Assembly: GCA_902782625.1 (NCBI GenBank)
Contig: CACZNZ010000226.1
Location: 1-5,628 of the forward strand
Source of the DNA: an uncultured Lachnospiraceae bacterium
Lineage (GTDB): Bacteria; Bacillota; Clostridia; Lachnospirales; Lachnospiraceae
Length of the DNA stretch: 5,628 nucleotides
Direction of reading: 5' to 3'
The notes under the pieces are model-generated. The model made no database searches. It had not been told where the DNA came from and saw only the letters and a list, made by a program, of their open reading frames with translations. Below are positions 1 to 5,466 of this stretch, piece after piece; within the stretch, counting starts at the first letter, position 1, and the number at the start of each line of letters is the position of its first letter. The translations under genes and the position numbers were made by a program.

Positions 1-484
1 GAACTGCCGCACCAAGCCCCAGCATGATTCCTTTGAGGTTGGTTCCGTGTCCGGATACATCACCGATGCCGGTGATCATGATCAGACCGATGGTGGACAT
101 AATGAAACAGAGGATGTTGCGGCGGGTCAGTTTTTCATGAAACAGAATCGGACAGAGAAGGGTGACGATCACAGGGGCAAAATAATAGCTTAATGTTGCC
201 AGGGAAACTGTGGTATAGCGGTAAGCTTCAAAGAGCAGGATCCAGTTAAATCCCATGGCGATCCCGGAAAGAAACAGCAGTGGAATGGCCTTGCGGATTT
301 TTCGAAACGGGATTTTATGCCTGTTGAGAAGAAGAAATGCCGTAATCAGTATGGTAGCCAGAACTGCCCGATAAAGAGCAATCTCCGAGGAGGCAAGAGG
401 TATATTTCGGACAAAAAGTCCGATGGTTCCGAAAATCGCCATTGATGCGATGATCATCAGTCGGGATTGGGTATGTTTATTCAT
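1..484 (-). CDS. DMT superfamily (EamA-type) transporter, N-terminal part, runs off the left edge
   Basis: The reverse strand is open from ATG at 484 to base 1 (161 codons), so the C-terminal half lies outside the window. The protein is strongly hydrophobic. Likely membrane helices are at about residues 9-25, 33-53, 67-85, 93-112 and 122-140, with another starting near 150. This is the spacing of the first EamA half, whose full-length family has ten helices in two repeats (family knowledge). Family-like marks are the segment RNIPLASSEIALYRA (26-40) after helix 1, the motif SYYFAPVIVTLL (99-110), and HEKLT (116-120) with its conserved-type Glu at the end of helix 4. The start is supported by GGAG seven bases upstream. 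These proteins export or import small metabolites across the cytoplasmic membrane; the substrate cannot be read from this sequence. It is divergent from the glutaredoxin-like gene at 552. Confidence 0.9.
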   Translation of the reverse strand, partial: MNKHTQSRLMIIASMAIFGTIGLFVRNIPLASSEIALYRAVLATILITAFLLLNRHKIPFRKIRKAIPLLFLSGIAMGFNWILLFEAYRYTTVSLATLSYYFAPVIVTLLCPILFHEKLTRRNILCFIMSTIGLIMITGIGDVSGHGTNLKGIMLGLGAAV

Positions 485-498
485 ATAATATCTCCATC

Positions 499-526
499 TT
501 GATTATTTGTCTTAGCATATCATAAT
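499..526 (+). promoter_or_regulatory. Candidate promoter for the glutaredoxin-alkyltransferase operon
   Basis: TTGATT at 499-504 and CATAAT at 521-526 are separated by 16 bases, giving a sigma-70-like match of 4/6 and 5/6. They lie about 25 bases upstream of the ATG at 552. This is the only plausible pair in the 67-base gap for the rightward genes. Inferred from consensus only. Confidence 0.45.
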
Positions 527-548
527 TTGAATCAGAAAGGAATGATAA
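519..548 (-). promoter_or_regulatory. Candidate promoter for the leftward DMT transporter
   Basis: On the minus strand TTATCA (543-548) lies 18 bases from TATGAT (519-524), upstream of the transporter start at 484. The -10 box overlaps the -10 box proposed for the rightward operon (ATCATAAT read on both strands), so the two promoters may compete. The -35 box is weak at 4/6. Confidence 0.3.
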
Positions 549-551
549 GTC

Positions 552-791
552 ATGACGCTGGAATTATTTAAATTTGAATCATGTCCGTTTTGCCAGAGGG
601 TACTGCAGTACATCAGGCAAACCGGCAGAAAAGATATTATCTTACGGGATATCCATGAGAACAAAGAGTATGAGAGGAGGCTCCTTATGGAAGGAGGGAA
701 AAGACAGGTTCCCTGTCTTTTCATCGACGGAAAGCCACTATATGAAAGCCTTGAGATTTTGAAATGGCTGAAGGACCATCCGGAGCAGTAA
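552..791 (+). CDS. Small glutaredoxin-like thiol-disulfide oxidoreductase
   Basis: A 79-residue cytoplasmic protein with the glutaredoxin fold pattern. It opens with beta strand LELFKF, followed by the dithiol active site CPFC (Cys11, Cys14). The cis-proline motif QVPCLFIDGK has Pro54, and LYESLEILKWL (63-73) sits where glutaredoxins have their last helix. The length matches small bacterial glutaredoxins and NrdH-like proteins. Family members reduce disulfides or glutathionylated proteins. Many clostridia lack glutathione, so the physiological thiol partner is uncertain. An extra Cys55 directly follows the cis-Pro. The start at 552 uses AAAGG at 536-540, a rather long spacing of 11 bases; an ATG at 542 is out of frame. 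The stop is 19 bases before the next start, so the two genes are probably co-transcribed. Confidence 0.88.
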   Translation: MTLELFKFESCPFCQRVLQYIRQTGRKDIILRDIHENKEYERRLLMEGGKRQVPCLFIDGKPLYESLEILKWLKDHPEQ

Positions 792-810
792 TCAGCAGGA
801 AGGAAAGGAT

Positions 811-1449
811 ATGACAACAAGAGAAGAAGCATTGGAATATGGTCTTTCTTTCCCGGATACCTATCAGGAAGCCCCATTCCATGATCCAAACTGGCAGCTT
901 GTACGGGTCAAAGGAAGCGGGAAAGCATTTTTGTGGACCTATGAACGAGACGGAGTGATACATTTGAATGTGAAAACAGATCCGGAATGGCGCGATATGT
1001 GGCGCAGTATCTACGATGCGGTGATTCCGGGCTGGCATCAGAACAAAGATCACTGGAACACGATCATATGTGATGGGTCAATCCCCAAAAAAGACATCAA
1101 AAGAATGATTGCCGAAAGCTACGATCTGGTTACCGACAGCCCGACAAAGAGGATTTATGAAGCGGTAAAAAGAATTCCCCAGGGAACGGTTGCAACCTAC
1201 TCACAGGTTGCAAAGATGGCAGGGAACGAGAAAATGTGCCGGGCAGTAGGAAATGCGCTTCATAAAAACCCGGATCCGGAAGGGATTCCCTGTTACCGAG
1301 TAGTAAATGCGTCGGGGAAACTATCGGGAGCATTTGCCTTTGGCGGACCGACAGTTCAACAAGAACTCCTGGAAGCTGATGGTATCGAAGTGGTGAACGG
1401 GAAAGTAGATCTGAAAAAGTATCAGATGAAACTGCCTGATAATCTGTGA
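811..1449 (+). CDS. MmcQ/YjbR-like domain fused to O6-alkylguanine-DNA alkyltransferase (MGMT/Ogt) domain
   Basis: A 212-residue two-domain protein. Residues 1 to about 105 match the MmcQ/YjbR family (EEALEYGLSFPDTYQEAPF near the start, then KAFLWTYERDGVIHLNVK and the end DIKRMIAESYDLV), a small fold proposed to bind DNA. Residues 108-205 are the alkyltransferase domain, which in this family moves an alkyl group from O6-alkylguanine to its own cysteine. By alignment to human MGMT from memory, Tyr130 (Tyr114), Arg144 (the arginine finger Arg128), Asn153 (Asn137) and acceptor Cys161 (Cys145) are all present at identical spacing. The usual PCHR is PCYR, with Tyr162 replacing the catalytic His, and the partner Glu appears to be Asp190. 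So either repair chemistry is altered or the protein acts mainly as a lesion binder. The start has AGGAAGGA at 797-804, six bases upstream. It is the second gene of the operon with the glutaredoxin-like gene; no convincing terminator follows. Confidence 0.9.
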   Translation: MTTREEALEYGLSFPDTYQEAPFHDPNWQLVRVKGSGKAFLWTYERDGVIHLNVKTDPEWRDMWRSIYDAVIPGWHQNKDHWNTIICDGSIPKKDIKRMIAESYDLVTDSPTKRIYEAVKRIPQGTVATYSQVAKMAGNEKMCRAVGNALHKNPDPEGIPCYRVVNASGKLSGAFAFGGPTVQQELLEADGIEVVNGKVDLKKYQMKLPDNL

Positions 1450-1514
1450 AAAACGGACGTTAGCATTTCTTCTATTATTCATGTCTGAAAATACCAATGG
1501 TTTTCCAGCGATGA

Positions 1515-1543
1515 AGTATACTATAAGATAGAACAGTGTCTAT
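1515..1543 (+). promoter_or_regulatory. Possible -10 region and small inverted repeat upstream of the broken gene
   Basis: The 8-base palindrome AGTATACT (1515-1522) contains TATACT, a good -10 box. The inverted repeat ATAGA/TCTAT with a 6-base spacer (1528-1543) lies just downstream, where an operator could sit. No acceptable -35 box is seen at 16-18 bases, so the promoter call is weak. The rest of 1450-1570 holds nothing I recognise. Confidence 0.25.
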
Positions 1544-1570
1544 TTATATGCTACATCGAGGTGATCAGAT

Positions 1571-1871
1571 ATGTTTGAATGTGCTTTTATTTATGTTGCA
1601 CCCGGGCTTGATCCCGCAAAACAGCGTGCAGTTATTCAAGTTTGACTTCCATCCTGCTTTTGGATTTAAGAGCGGCGATGAGCTGTTTGACGATACCAAA
1701 GAAGTATGCTGTGGAGACGATGCTGCCGCATGCGCAAGCTGCAGTATGGAGTATTTCTGCCACGGAGAAGAAGACAAGATGCTTGCAAAGATTGAAGCGT
1801 CATTAGAAAAGAAACCTTCGGTAACGCAGAAAGCATTTAACATTAATGAATGGCTGAAAAGTATTCATTAA
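1571..1871 (+). pseudogene. Broken small gene, DUF6506-like remnant with cysteine-rich tail
   Basis: A good ribosome binding site (GAGGTGAT, 1558-1565) precedes ATG 1571. That frame encodes MFECAFIYVAPGLDPAKQRA and four more residues, then stops at TGA 1643-1645. The start resembles the N-terminus of DUF6506-type proteins (about 100 residues, unknown function; recalled, not searched). In the +1 frame, from about 1641, the sequence reads FDFHP then GFKSGDELF, which resembles that family's C-terminal end. The roughly 60 intervening residues are missing. The simplest reading is an internal deletion that also shifted the frame. The second frame continues to TAA 1869-1871 with a tail containing CC-x6-C-x2-C-x5-CH (1707-1763) and a lysine-rich helical end. 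An unbroken frame runs from GTG 1536 (111 codons), but no ribosome binding site precedes it and its first 35 or so residues are the N-terminal region read out of frame. It could still be expressed as a new short protein. Confidence 0.6.
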
Positions 1872-1905
1872 TCAACAGCTTTGCCAGTGAAGAAGGAAAA
1901 GAAGA

Positions 1906-1943
1906 AAAAGGAGTTGCCGTTTTTATAAGCGGCAGCTCCTTTT
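1906..1943. terminator. Bidirectional rho-independent terminator between convergent genes
   Basis: AAAAGGAGTTGCCG (1906-1919) pairs with CGGCAGCTCCTTTT (1930-1943) over 14 pairs with one G-U wobble. The ten-base spacer can extend the stem by up to three more pairs, leaving a TTAT loop. The A-run/T-run flanks give a U-rich tail in both directions; the leftward transcript also continues into more pyrimidine-rich sequence. It lies 34 bases after the rightward stop at 1871 and 9 bases beyond the leftward stop at 1953, so it should end both transcripts. Confidence 0.9.
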
Positions 1944-1952
1944 GTATTGGGG

Positions 1953-2852
1953 CTATTTCTTTACAACAAAATACTGTTCATCGTAGTACCAGCCTTTGTC
2001 TTTCGTATATGTCCGGATTTTTATCCTTCCACTAATTTTTTCAGCAAGGTCATCTTCATCTTTCGCGGCATAGGATAAAAGCCAATTGGCATGGTCGATA
2101 TTGAGACCGATTGCTTTAGGAACTTTTCCGGCTTCCGGGGTTTTAGCGAGGACCTTCACGGTGCCTTTGTGAAGGCCGGCTGCTTTTGTAACTTTATAGG
2201 TGATGCCGTCGTATGTGAATTTGGCTCCTTTTCTTAGATTTTTGGCAGCTTTGCCTTTGTTTACTTTTGCATAGTTGTCAGAGCGATAGACGGAAATCTG
2301 AGTGGCACCATGTGCCCATTTCTTCATGTCGGAATACGGCCATGCATGGTTATACCACACTTTGTTTTTTGATCCAAAATTTGCTTCATATACAACAAGA
2401 TTGCTGCCGGAGGACAGGAAGATAGCAAAATGGTAATCCTCAGTCCCTTTGTGCCAGCGGATCACATCGCCCTTTTTCGCCTTCTTGAACAGTTTTTTCA
2501 TGGCAGAGGTGCTGGTGGTTTTCGATGTTCCAATCGTTTTAAATCTGGTTGAACCTGATATATATGGACTGTGGAATACTTTCATGGTAGTGTATGTCAC
2601 AAGAGCATTACAACCTCCGTTGCGCATTAGTTCAAACATTGGGGCTCCACGCCAGGAGATGACACCTGGAACGGTTATCCATTGATTGATCCTGCTTCCG
2701 CCGGGGAAATCTTTTTTCACCTGGCTGATCCGCTTACTGACCTGACCAGCCGCATCGACATTTTTGCATGTCAGTGGAGAAAACAGAAGGCTGAATGCCA
2801 TCAGTGCTCCAAAAAGTAAATACAGATGTCTGGTTCTCTTTTGTCTCTTCAT
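1953..2852 (-). CDS. Secreted protein with NlpC/P60- or CHAP-like cysteine peptidase/amidase-type domain
   Basis: A 299-residue protein. Residues 1-35 form a signal peptide: a KRQKRTR basic start, a hydrophobic core at 10-28, and a possible cleavage after VDA. Cys29 lacks a proper lipobox, so a lipoprotein is unlikely. The central region carries FPGGSRIN (49-56), GGCNALVTYTTMKVF with Cys81, GDVIRW (128-133), DYHFAIFLSS with His141, and VYEANFG with Glu156 and Asn158. This is the order Cys-His-(Glu/Asn) seen in NlpC/P60 and CHAP papain-like hydrolases, many of which cut peptidoglycan peptides. It resembles more closely an unnamed set of Firmicute secreted proteins with FPxG...GC...GDVIR...H...EAN motifs (recalled). 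Residues 205-299 form a lysine-rich tail starting with a GAKFTYDGITYKVTKA module, similar to small beta modules of clostridial surface proteins. CCTCCT at 2860-2865 is a strong ribosome binding site. It starts 35 bases after the upstream gene stops, so it is the second gene of that operon. The catalytic call is inferred. Confidence 0.75.
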   Translation of the reverse strand: MKRQKRTRHLYLLFGALMAFSLLFSPLTCKNVDAAGQVSKRISQVKKDFPGGSRINQWITVPGVISWRGAPMFELMRNGGCNALVTYTTMKVFHSPYISGSTRFKTIGTSKTTSTSAMKKLFKKAKKGDVIRWHKGTEDYHFAIFLSSGSNLVVYEANFGSKNKVWYNHAWPYSDMKKWAHGATQISVYRSDNYAKVNKGKAAKNLRKGAKFTYDGITYKVTKAAGLHKGTVKVLAKTPEAGKVPKAIGLNIDHANWLLSYAAKDEDDLAEKISGRIKIRTYTKDKGWYYDEQYFVVKK

Positions 2853-2887
2853 ATCATTCCCTCCTGAGTAAATAAATATTGATTACA

Positions 2888-5263
2888 TCATTTTACTTTA
2901 ACTTTTATCCGTTTGAACACACCGTTTTGTGTATAAATATAAATCACACAGCGGCCTTTTTTCTTTGCCGTGATTTTGCCGGAAGATGATACGGAAGCAA
3001 TCTTTGGATTCGTGGATTCGTAAGATAATTTACGGTATCTCTTCACCTTCAGTTTTTTAGAAGCAGGAACTTCCTTTGCTTTGATTTTAAAAGACTTTTT
3101 GCGTTTCAGCACGATCGAAGCTTTATTTGGTTTCACGGCTTTATAGTTGCCGGCCTTTCCTCCTAACGTAGCGGCATGGATGATTTTTGATACAGAAGTC
3201 ACTTTCCGGATTCCGTCAGTCTCTTTATAGGCAACTACGATATATTTATAATAGGTTCCCTTTTTCAGAGATTTCTGTGTCCAGGTTTTCCGGGAACCTC
3301 CCTGTAATACGGCAAGCTGTTTGAACTTGTTTTTTCCTCCGCTGAGACTGCCGAATACGTAGTATCCGGAAGCACCGGGTACCTTGGCCCATACAAGTTT
3401 GACAGAATTCTTCGTCGTTTTTGCGGCTCTAAGCTGAAGACCGCTGAAAGTGGAACCTGCCGGATCCTTATCATTCTTTATCGCAGTGATCTGTGTGGCC
3501 TTTCCTGCAATTGTGGAAGGATCACCTGTACTTCCTTCTGGATTGACGGGAACAGGCGATGGTACGGGCGGGTTTGTCGGTGAAATCGGCTGTACAGGCT
3601 TTTGTTCCTGTTCCTTCTGTGCTTCTTTATCCGCCTTTTCCTTCTCTTCTTTAGCTTTTTGCAATGCACTCTCAGCCTGATCAAGGCGAAGTTTCATATC
3701 TGATGCCATTGCCTTTTGGAAATCCGTCAATGATGCATAGGCATCTAAGGCGGCCTGTACATCGGACTCGTTATCCAGAGTGATTTTATCAGGTAAGGAG
3801 GAGATGATTTCTTCCAACGCTTCCAGAGTGATCCGGATATCCTCTTCATAGTCCTCCTGACATCTGGTACAGTGGTACAAAGCCTTGACAGGATGATCTT
3901 CGGGTTCATAAGATACGAATTCCCAGTTGTGTATGCATCCGGTGTAATTATATGCATTGAGAGTCAGAAGTCCTATATCATAAAGATTCAATGTCTCCTC
4001 GTCATAAGTGTAGAACACAGATATGCCAGAGAGGTCAAACTGATATCCGTCTTGCGGATTACCTTGATTATAACCTGTCAGGAACAGCAGGTCGTCTGCA
4101 CCAATCGTACCGGCATCACAGTTGGTCACATCCACAAGATAGTTCCGCTGGTTGTCCATTGTGACGATATTCCACATGTGGGCACCTGCACCGTTGACAC
4201 CTTCATCATCGATGGAATGCATGATTCCGGAAACGGTACGGCAATCAATCTTATCACTTTCAAATGTACTGATGTCACAAAGATACTGAAATGCTTTCGT
4301 ATATCCTTCACAGACGACATTGGTATTCTTATCATTGTCGAACACCCAGATGATCTGCCAGGGATTGCCATAATCTGTTCCAGCCAATAAAGCATCGTCA
4401 TTATAACTGGTCAGGCTGCAGATTCTCTCACGGTATGCGTTAAGTTTTTTATAATCATCCAGGGAAGCATATTCTTTCACAATGCCTTTTGCCGTCTCAA
4501 CTGCTGCTGAGGTTGCACCTGTTTTTTGCGTATCGACGTCTGTGTAATATACAGCATTTTCATCCAGATAGTCGGCGGAAACCCAGAAATCAATCTTCAA
4601 AGCACTTCCTTCCGGGAAAAATAACCGGTAATCTTTAATCGATCCGTCCCATTCTCCCTTGATGGAGTTGGAAGCAGGCTGAAGAAGGGCCGTTTTATCA
4701 TACCAGTAAAGCTCATAGGGGCAGTCTGCCAGCAAACTGTCAATCACTAGGCCAAGATTATAGTCGATCTTCTGGAACATGGCAGCTTTTGCGTCTTCTG
4801 TTATGTAAGGATTTTCATCTTCACCTATATCATAATTGGAGTCCTGTCCGAGATCATCCGGAGAAAAGTGATTCATGATATCAGGGCCAAAGATGTCTTT
4901 TAACGGAATGCTGAACGAGGAAGAATCAAGTTCTCCATTCGCTACTTTCGTAATCTCTTTCTTTAACGCATCATAGACCAGCTGATCATTGCCTGTAAGA
5001 GCCTCTCTCCTGGGGACTTTACGTTGCTTTTGTCCGGCGTTACCGACAGAAAACATATGGTCAACATACTGTCGAAATAACTCATCGTTGTCCGCAGTTT
5101 CGACTGTCGGTCTGATGGCTTCTGGCTGGGATGATTGGATAGAAATAACAGATTCTGACGGAACCGAAGCGGCAGTTGCTTCAGAACCGGGGACGGCCAT
5201 AAGACCGAAATAACTGAAAAACAGCAGCATACTTACTACTATAGTGATTGATCGTATTTTCAT
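2888..5263 (-). CDS. Secreted multidomain transglutaminase-like surface protein with FN3 and Ig-like domains
   Basis: A 791-residue protein. Residues 1 to about 32 are a signal peptide (KIR start, hydrophobic core 6-24, cleavage near ATA-A). An acidic region follows to about 265. The transglutaminase-like core spans about 270-400: Cys318 in NVVCEGYTKAFQYLC, His362 in AHMWNIV and Asp378 in NYLVDVTNCD, the expected catalytic triad order of this papain-like superfamily. Residues 443-468 (CIHNWEF...HCTRCQ) look like a degenerate zinc knuckle. Residues 475-555 are helical and end in a charged coiled coil rich in K and E. Residues 556-580 are a proline-rich linker. About 612-700 is a fibronectin III domain (VKLVWAKVPGASGYYV), and 707-791 an Ig-like BIG_2 domain (LSYESTNPKIASVSSSGKIT) that is very rich in Lys and Arg. 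No LPXTG anchor is present, so wall retention could be by charge or by the Ig/FN3 modules. The ribosome binding site is AGGAGG (5269-5274). Substrate unknown; it could cross-link, hydrolyse, or merely bind peptides. Confidence 0.9.
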   Translation of the reverse strand: MKIRSITIVVSMLLFFSYFGLMAVPGSEATAASVPSESVISIQSSQPEAIRPTVETADNDELFRQYVDHMFSVGNAGQKQRKVPRREALTGNDQLVYDALKKEITKVANGELDSSSFSIPLKDIFGPDIMNHFSPDDLGQDSNYDIGEDENPYITEDAKAAMFQKIDYNLGLVIDSLLADCPYELYWYDKTALLQPASNSIKGEWDGSIKDYRLFFPEGSALKIDFWVSADYLDENAVYYTDVDTQKTGATSAAVETAKGIVKEYASLDDYKKLNAYRERICSLTSYNDDALLAGTDYGNPWQIIWVFDNDKNTNVVCEGYTKAFQYLCDISTFESDKIDCRTVSGIMHSIDDEGVNGAGAHMWNIVTMDNQRNYLVDVTNCDAGTIGADDLLFLTGYNQGNPQDGYQFDLSGISVFYTYDEETLNLYDIGLLTLNAYNYTGCIHNWEFVSYEPEDHPVKALYHCTRCQEDYEEDIRITLEALEEIISSLPDKITLDNESDVQAALDAYASLTDFQKAMASDMKLRLDQAESALQKAKEEKEKADKEAQKEQEQKPVQPISPTNPPVPSPVPVNPEGSTGDPSTIAGKATQITAIKNDKDPAGSTFSGLQLRAAKTTKNSVKLVWAKVPGASGYYVFGSLSGGKNKFKQLAVLQGGSRKTWTQKSLKKGTYYKYIVVAYKETDGIRKVTSVSKIIHAATLGGKAGNYKAVKPNKASIVLKRKKSFKIKAKEVPASKKLKVKRYRKLSYESTNPKIASVSSSGKITAKKKGRCVIYIYTQNGVFKRIKVKVK

Positions 5264-5316
5264 CTTTTCCTCCTGCTGATTGTATTCATTTTATATCGTA
5301 TCTGTGTTTGTTATAC

Positions 5317-5346
5317 AGTATACCATATATAGAAACTATCTTACAA
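5317..5346 (-). promoter_or_regulatory. Promoter of the secreted-protein operon
   Basis: On the minus strand TTGTAA (5341-5346) and TATACT (5317-5322) are separated by 18 bases. The -10 box is preceded by TGG, an extended -10 element. It lies 54 bases upstream of the start at 5263. The -10 box forms one half of the inverted repeat TATACAGTATA (5312-5322), so it may overlap an operator. Confidence 0.65.
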
Positions 5347-5362
5347 TGATGGTTTTGTATTC

Positions 5363-5400
5363 TGCCATATTATAGTTTTTTATGACTATACCATCCGGCA
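5363..5400. promoter_or_regulatory. Imperfect dyad between divergent genes, possible operator
   Basis: TATAGT (5371-5376) and ACTATA (5385-5390) form perfect inner arms around an 8-base spacer. TGCC (5363-5366) and GGCA (5397-5400) form outer arms, with unequal unpaired stretches between. It sits upstream of both the leftward secreted-protein promoter and the rightward extended -10 box, where a regulator could act on both. No U-run follows that would make it a terminator. Regulatory role is inferred. Confidence 0.35.
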
Positions 5401-5406
5401 GATATC

Positions 5407-5415
5407 TGTTATGAT
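5407..5415 (+). promoter_or_regulatory. Extended -10 promoter candidate for the MBL-fold gene
   Basis: TGTTATGAT is a match to the extended -10 consensus (TGn followed by a TATAAT-like box), about 50 bases upstream of ATG 5467. No good -35 box is seen at 16-18 bases, which extended -10 promoters can tolerate. Confidence 0.45.
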
Positions 5416-5466
5416 AGAACATATAGAATCGGAGTACGACAGAGCTGCCAAAGAGAGGAGAGTACC

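Noticed and set aside
512..1053. Minus-strand open frames of 110-125 codons opposite the glutaredoxin-like and MmcQ-MGMT genes.
   Set aside because: They are antisense to clear coding genes, and their products lack coherent motifs.
1420..1446. Hairpin TATCAG/CTGATA with CAGAT/ATCTG near the end of the alkyltransferase gene, considered as a terminator.
   Set aside because: It lies inside the coding sequence and no T-run follows, so it is unlikely to terminate transcription.
1634..1646. Possible programmed +1 frameshift at GTT TGA C, similar in layout to the prfB site (CTT TGA C), joining the two frames of the broken gene.
   Set aside because: There is no Shine-Dalgarno-like stimulator just upstream, GUU cannot re-pair well with UUU, and the joined product would still lack the family's middle section. 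A deletion explains it better.
2765..2767. Cys29 of the 299-residue secreted protein as a lipoprotein attachment site.
   Set aside because: The preceding residues SPLT do not fit the lipobox, and a better signal peptidase I site (VDA) follows.
2853..2887. Separate promoter or terminator between the two secreted-protein genes.
   Set aside because: The 35-base gap holds the ribosome binding site but no hairpin with a T-run and no promoter pair, so a shared transcript is more likely.
3872..4390. A 172-codon open frame on the plus strand from GTG 3872.
   Set aside because: It is antisense to the well-supported transglutaminase-like core, has no ribosome binding site, and its product shows no recognisable domain.
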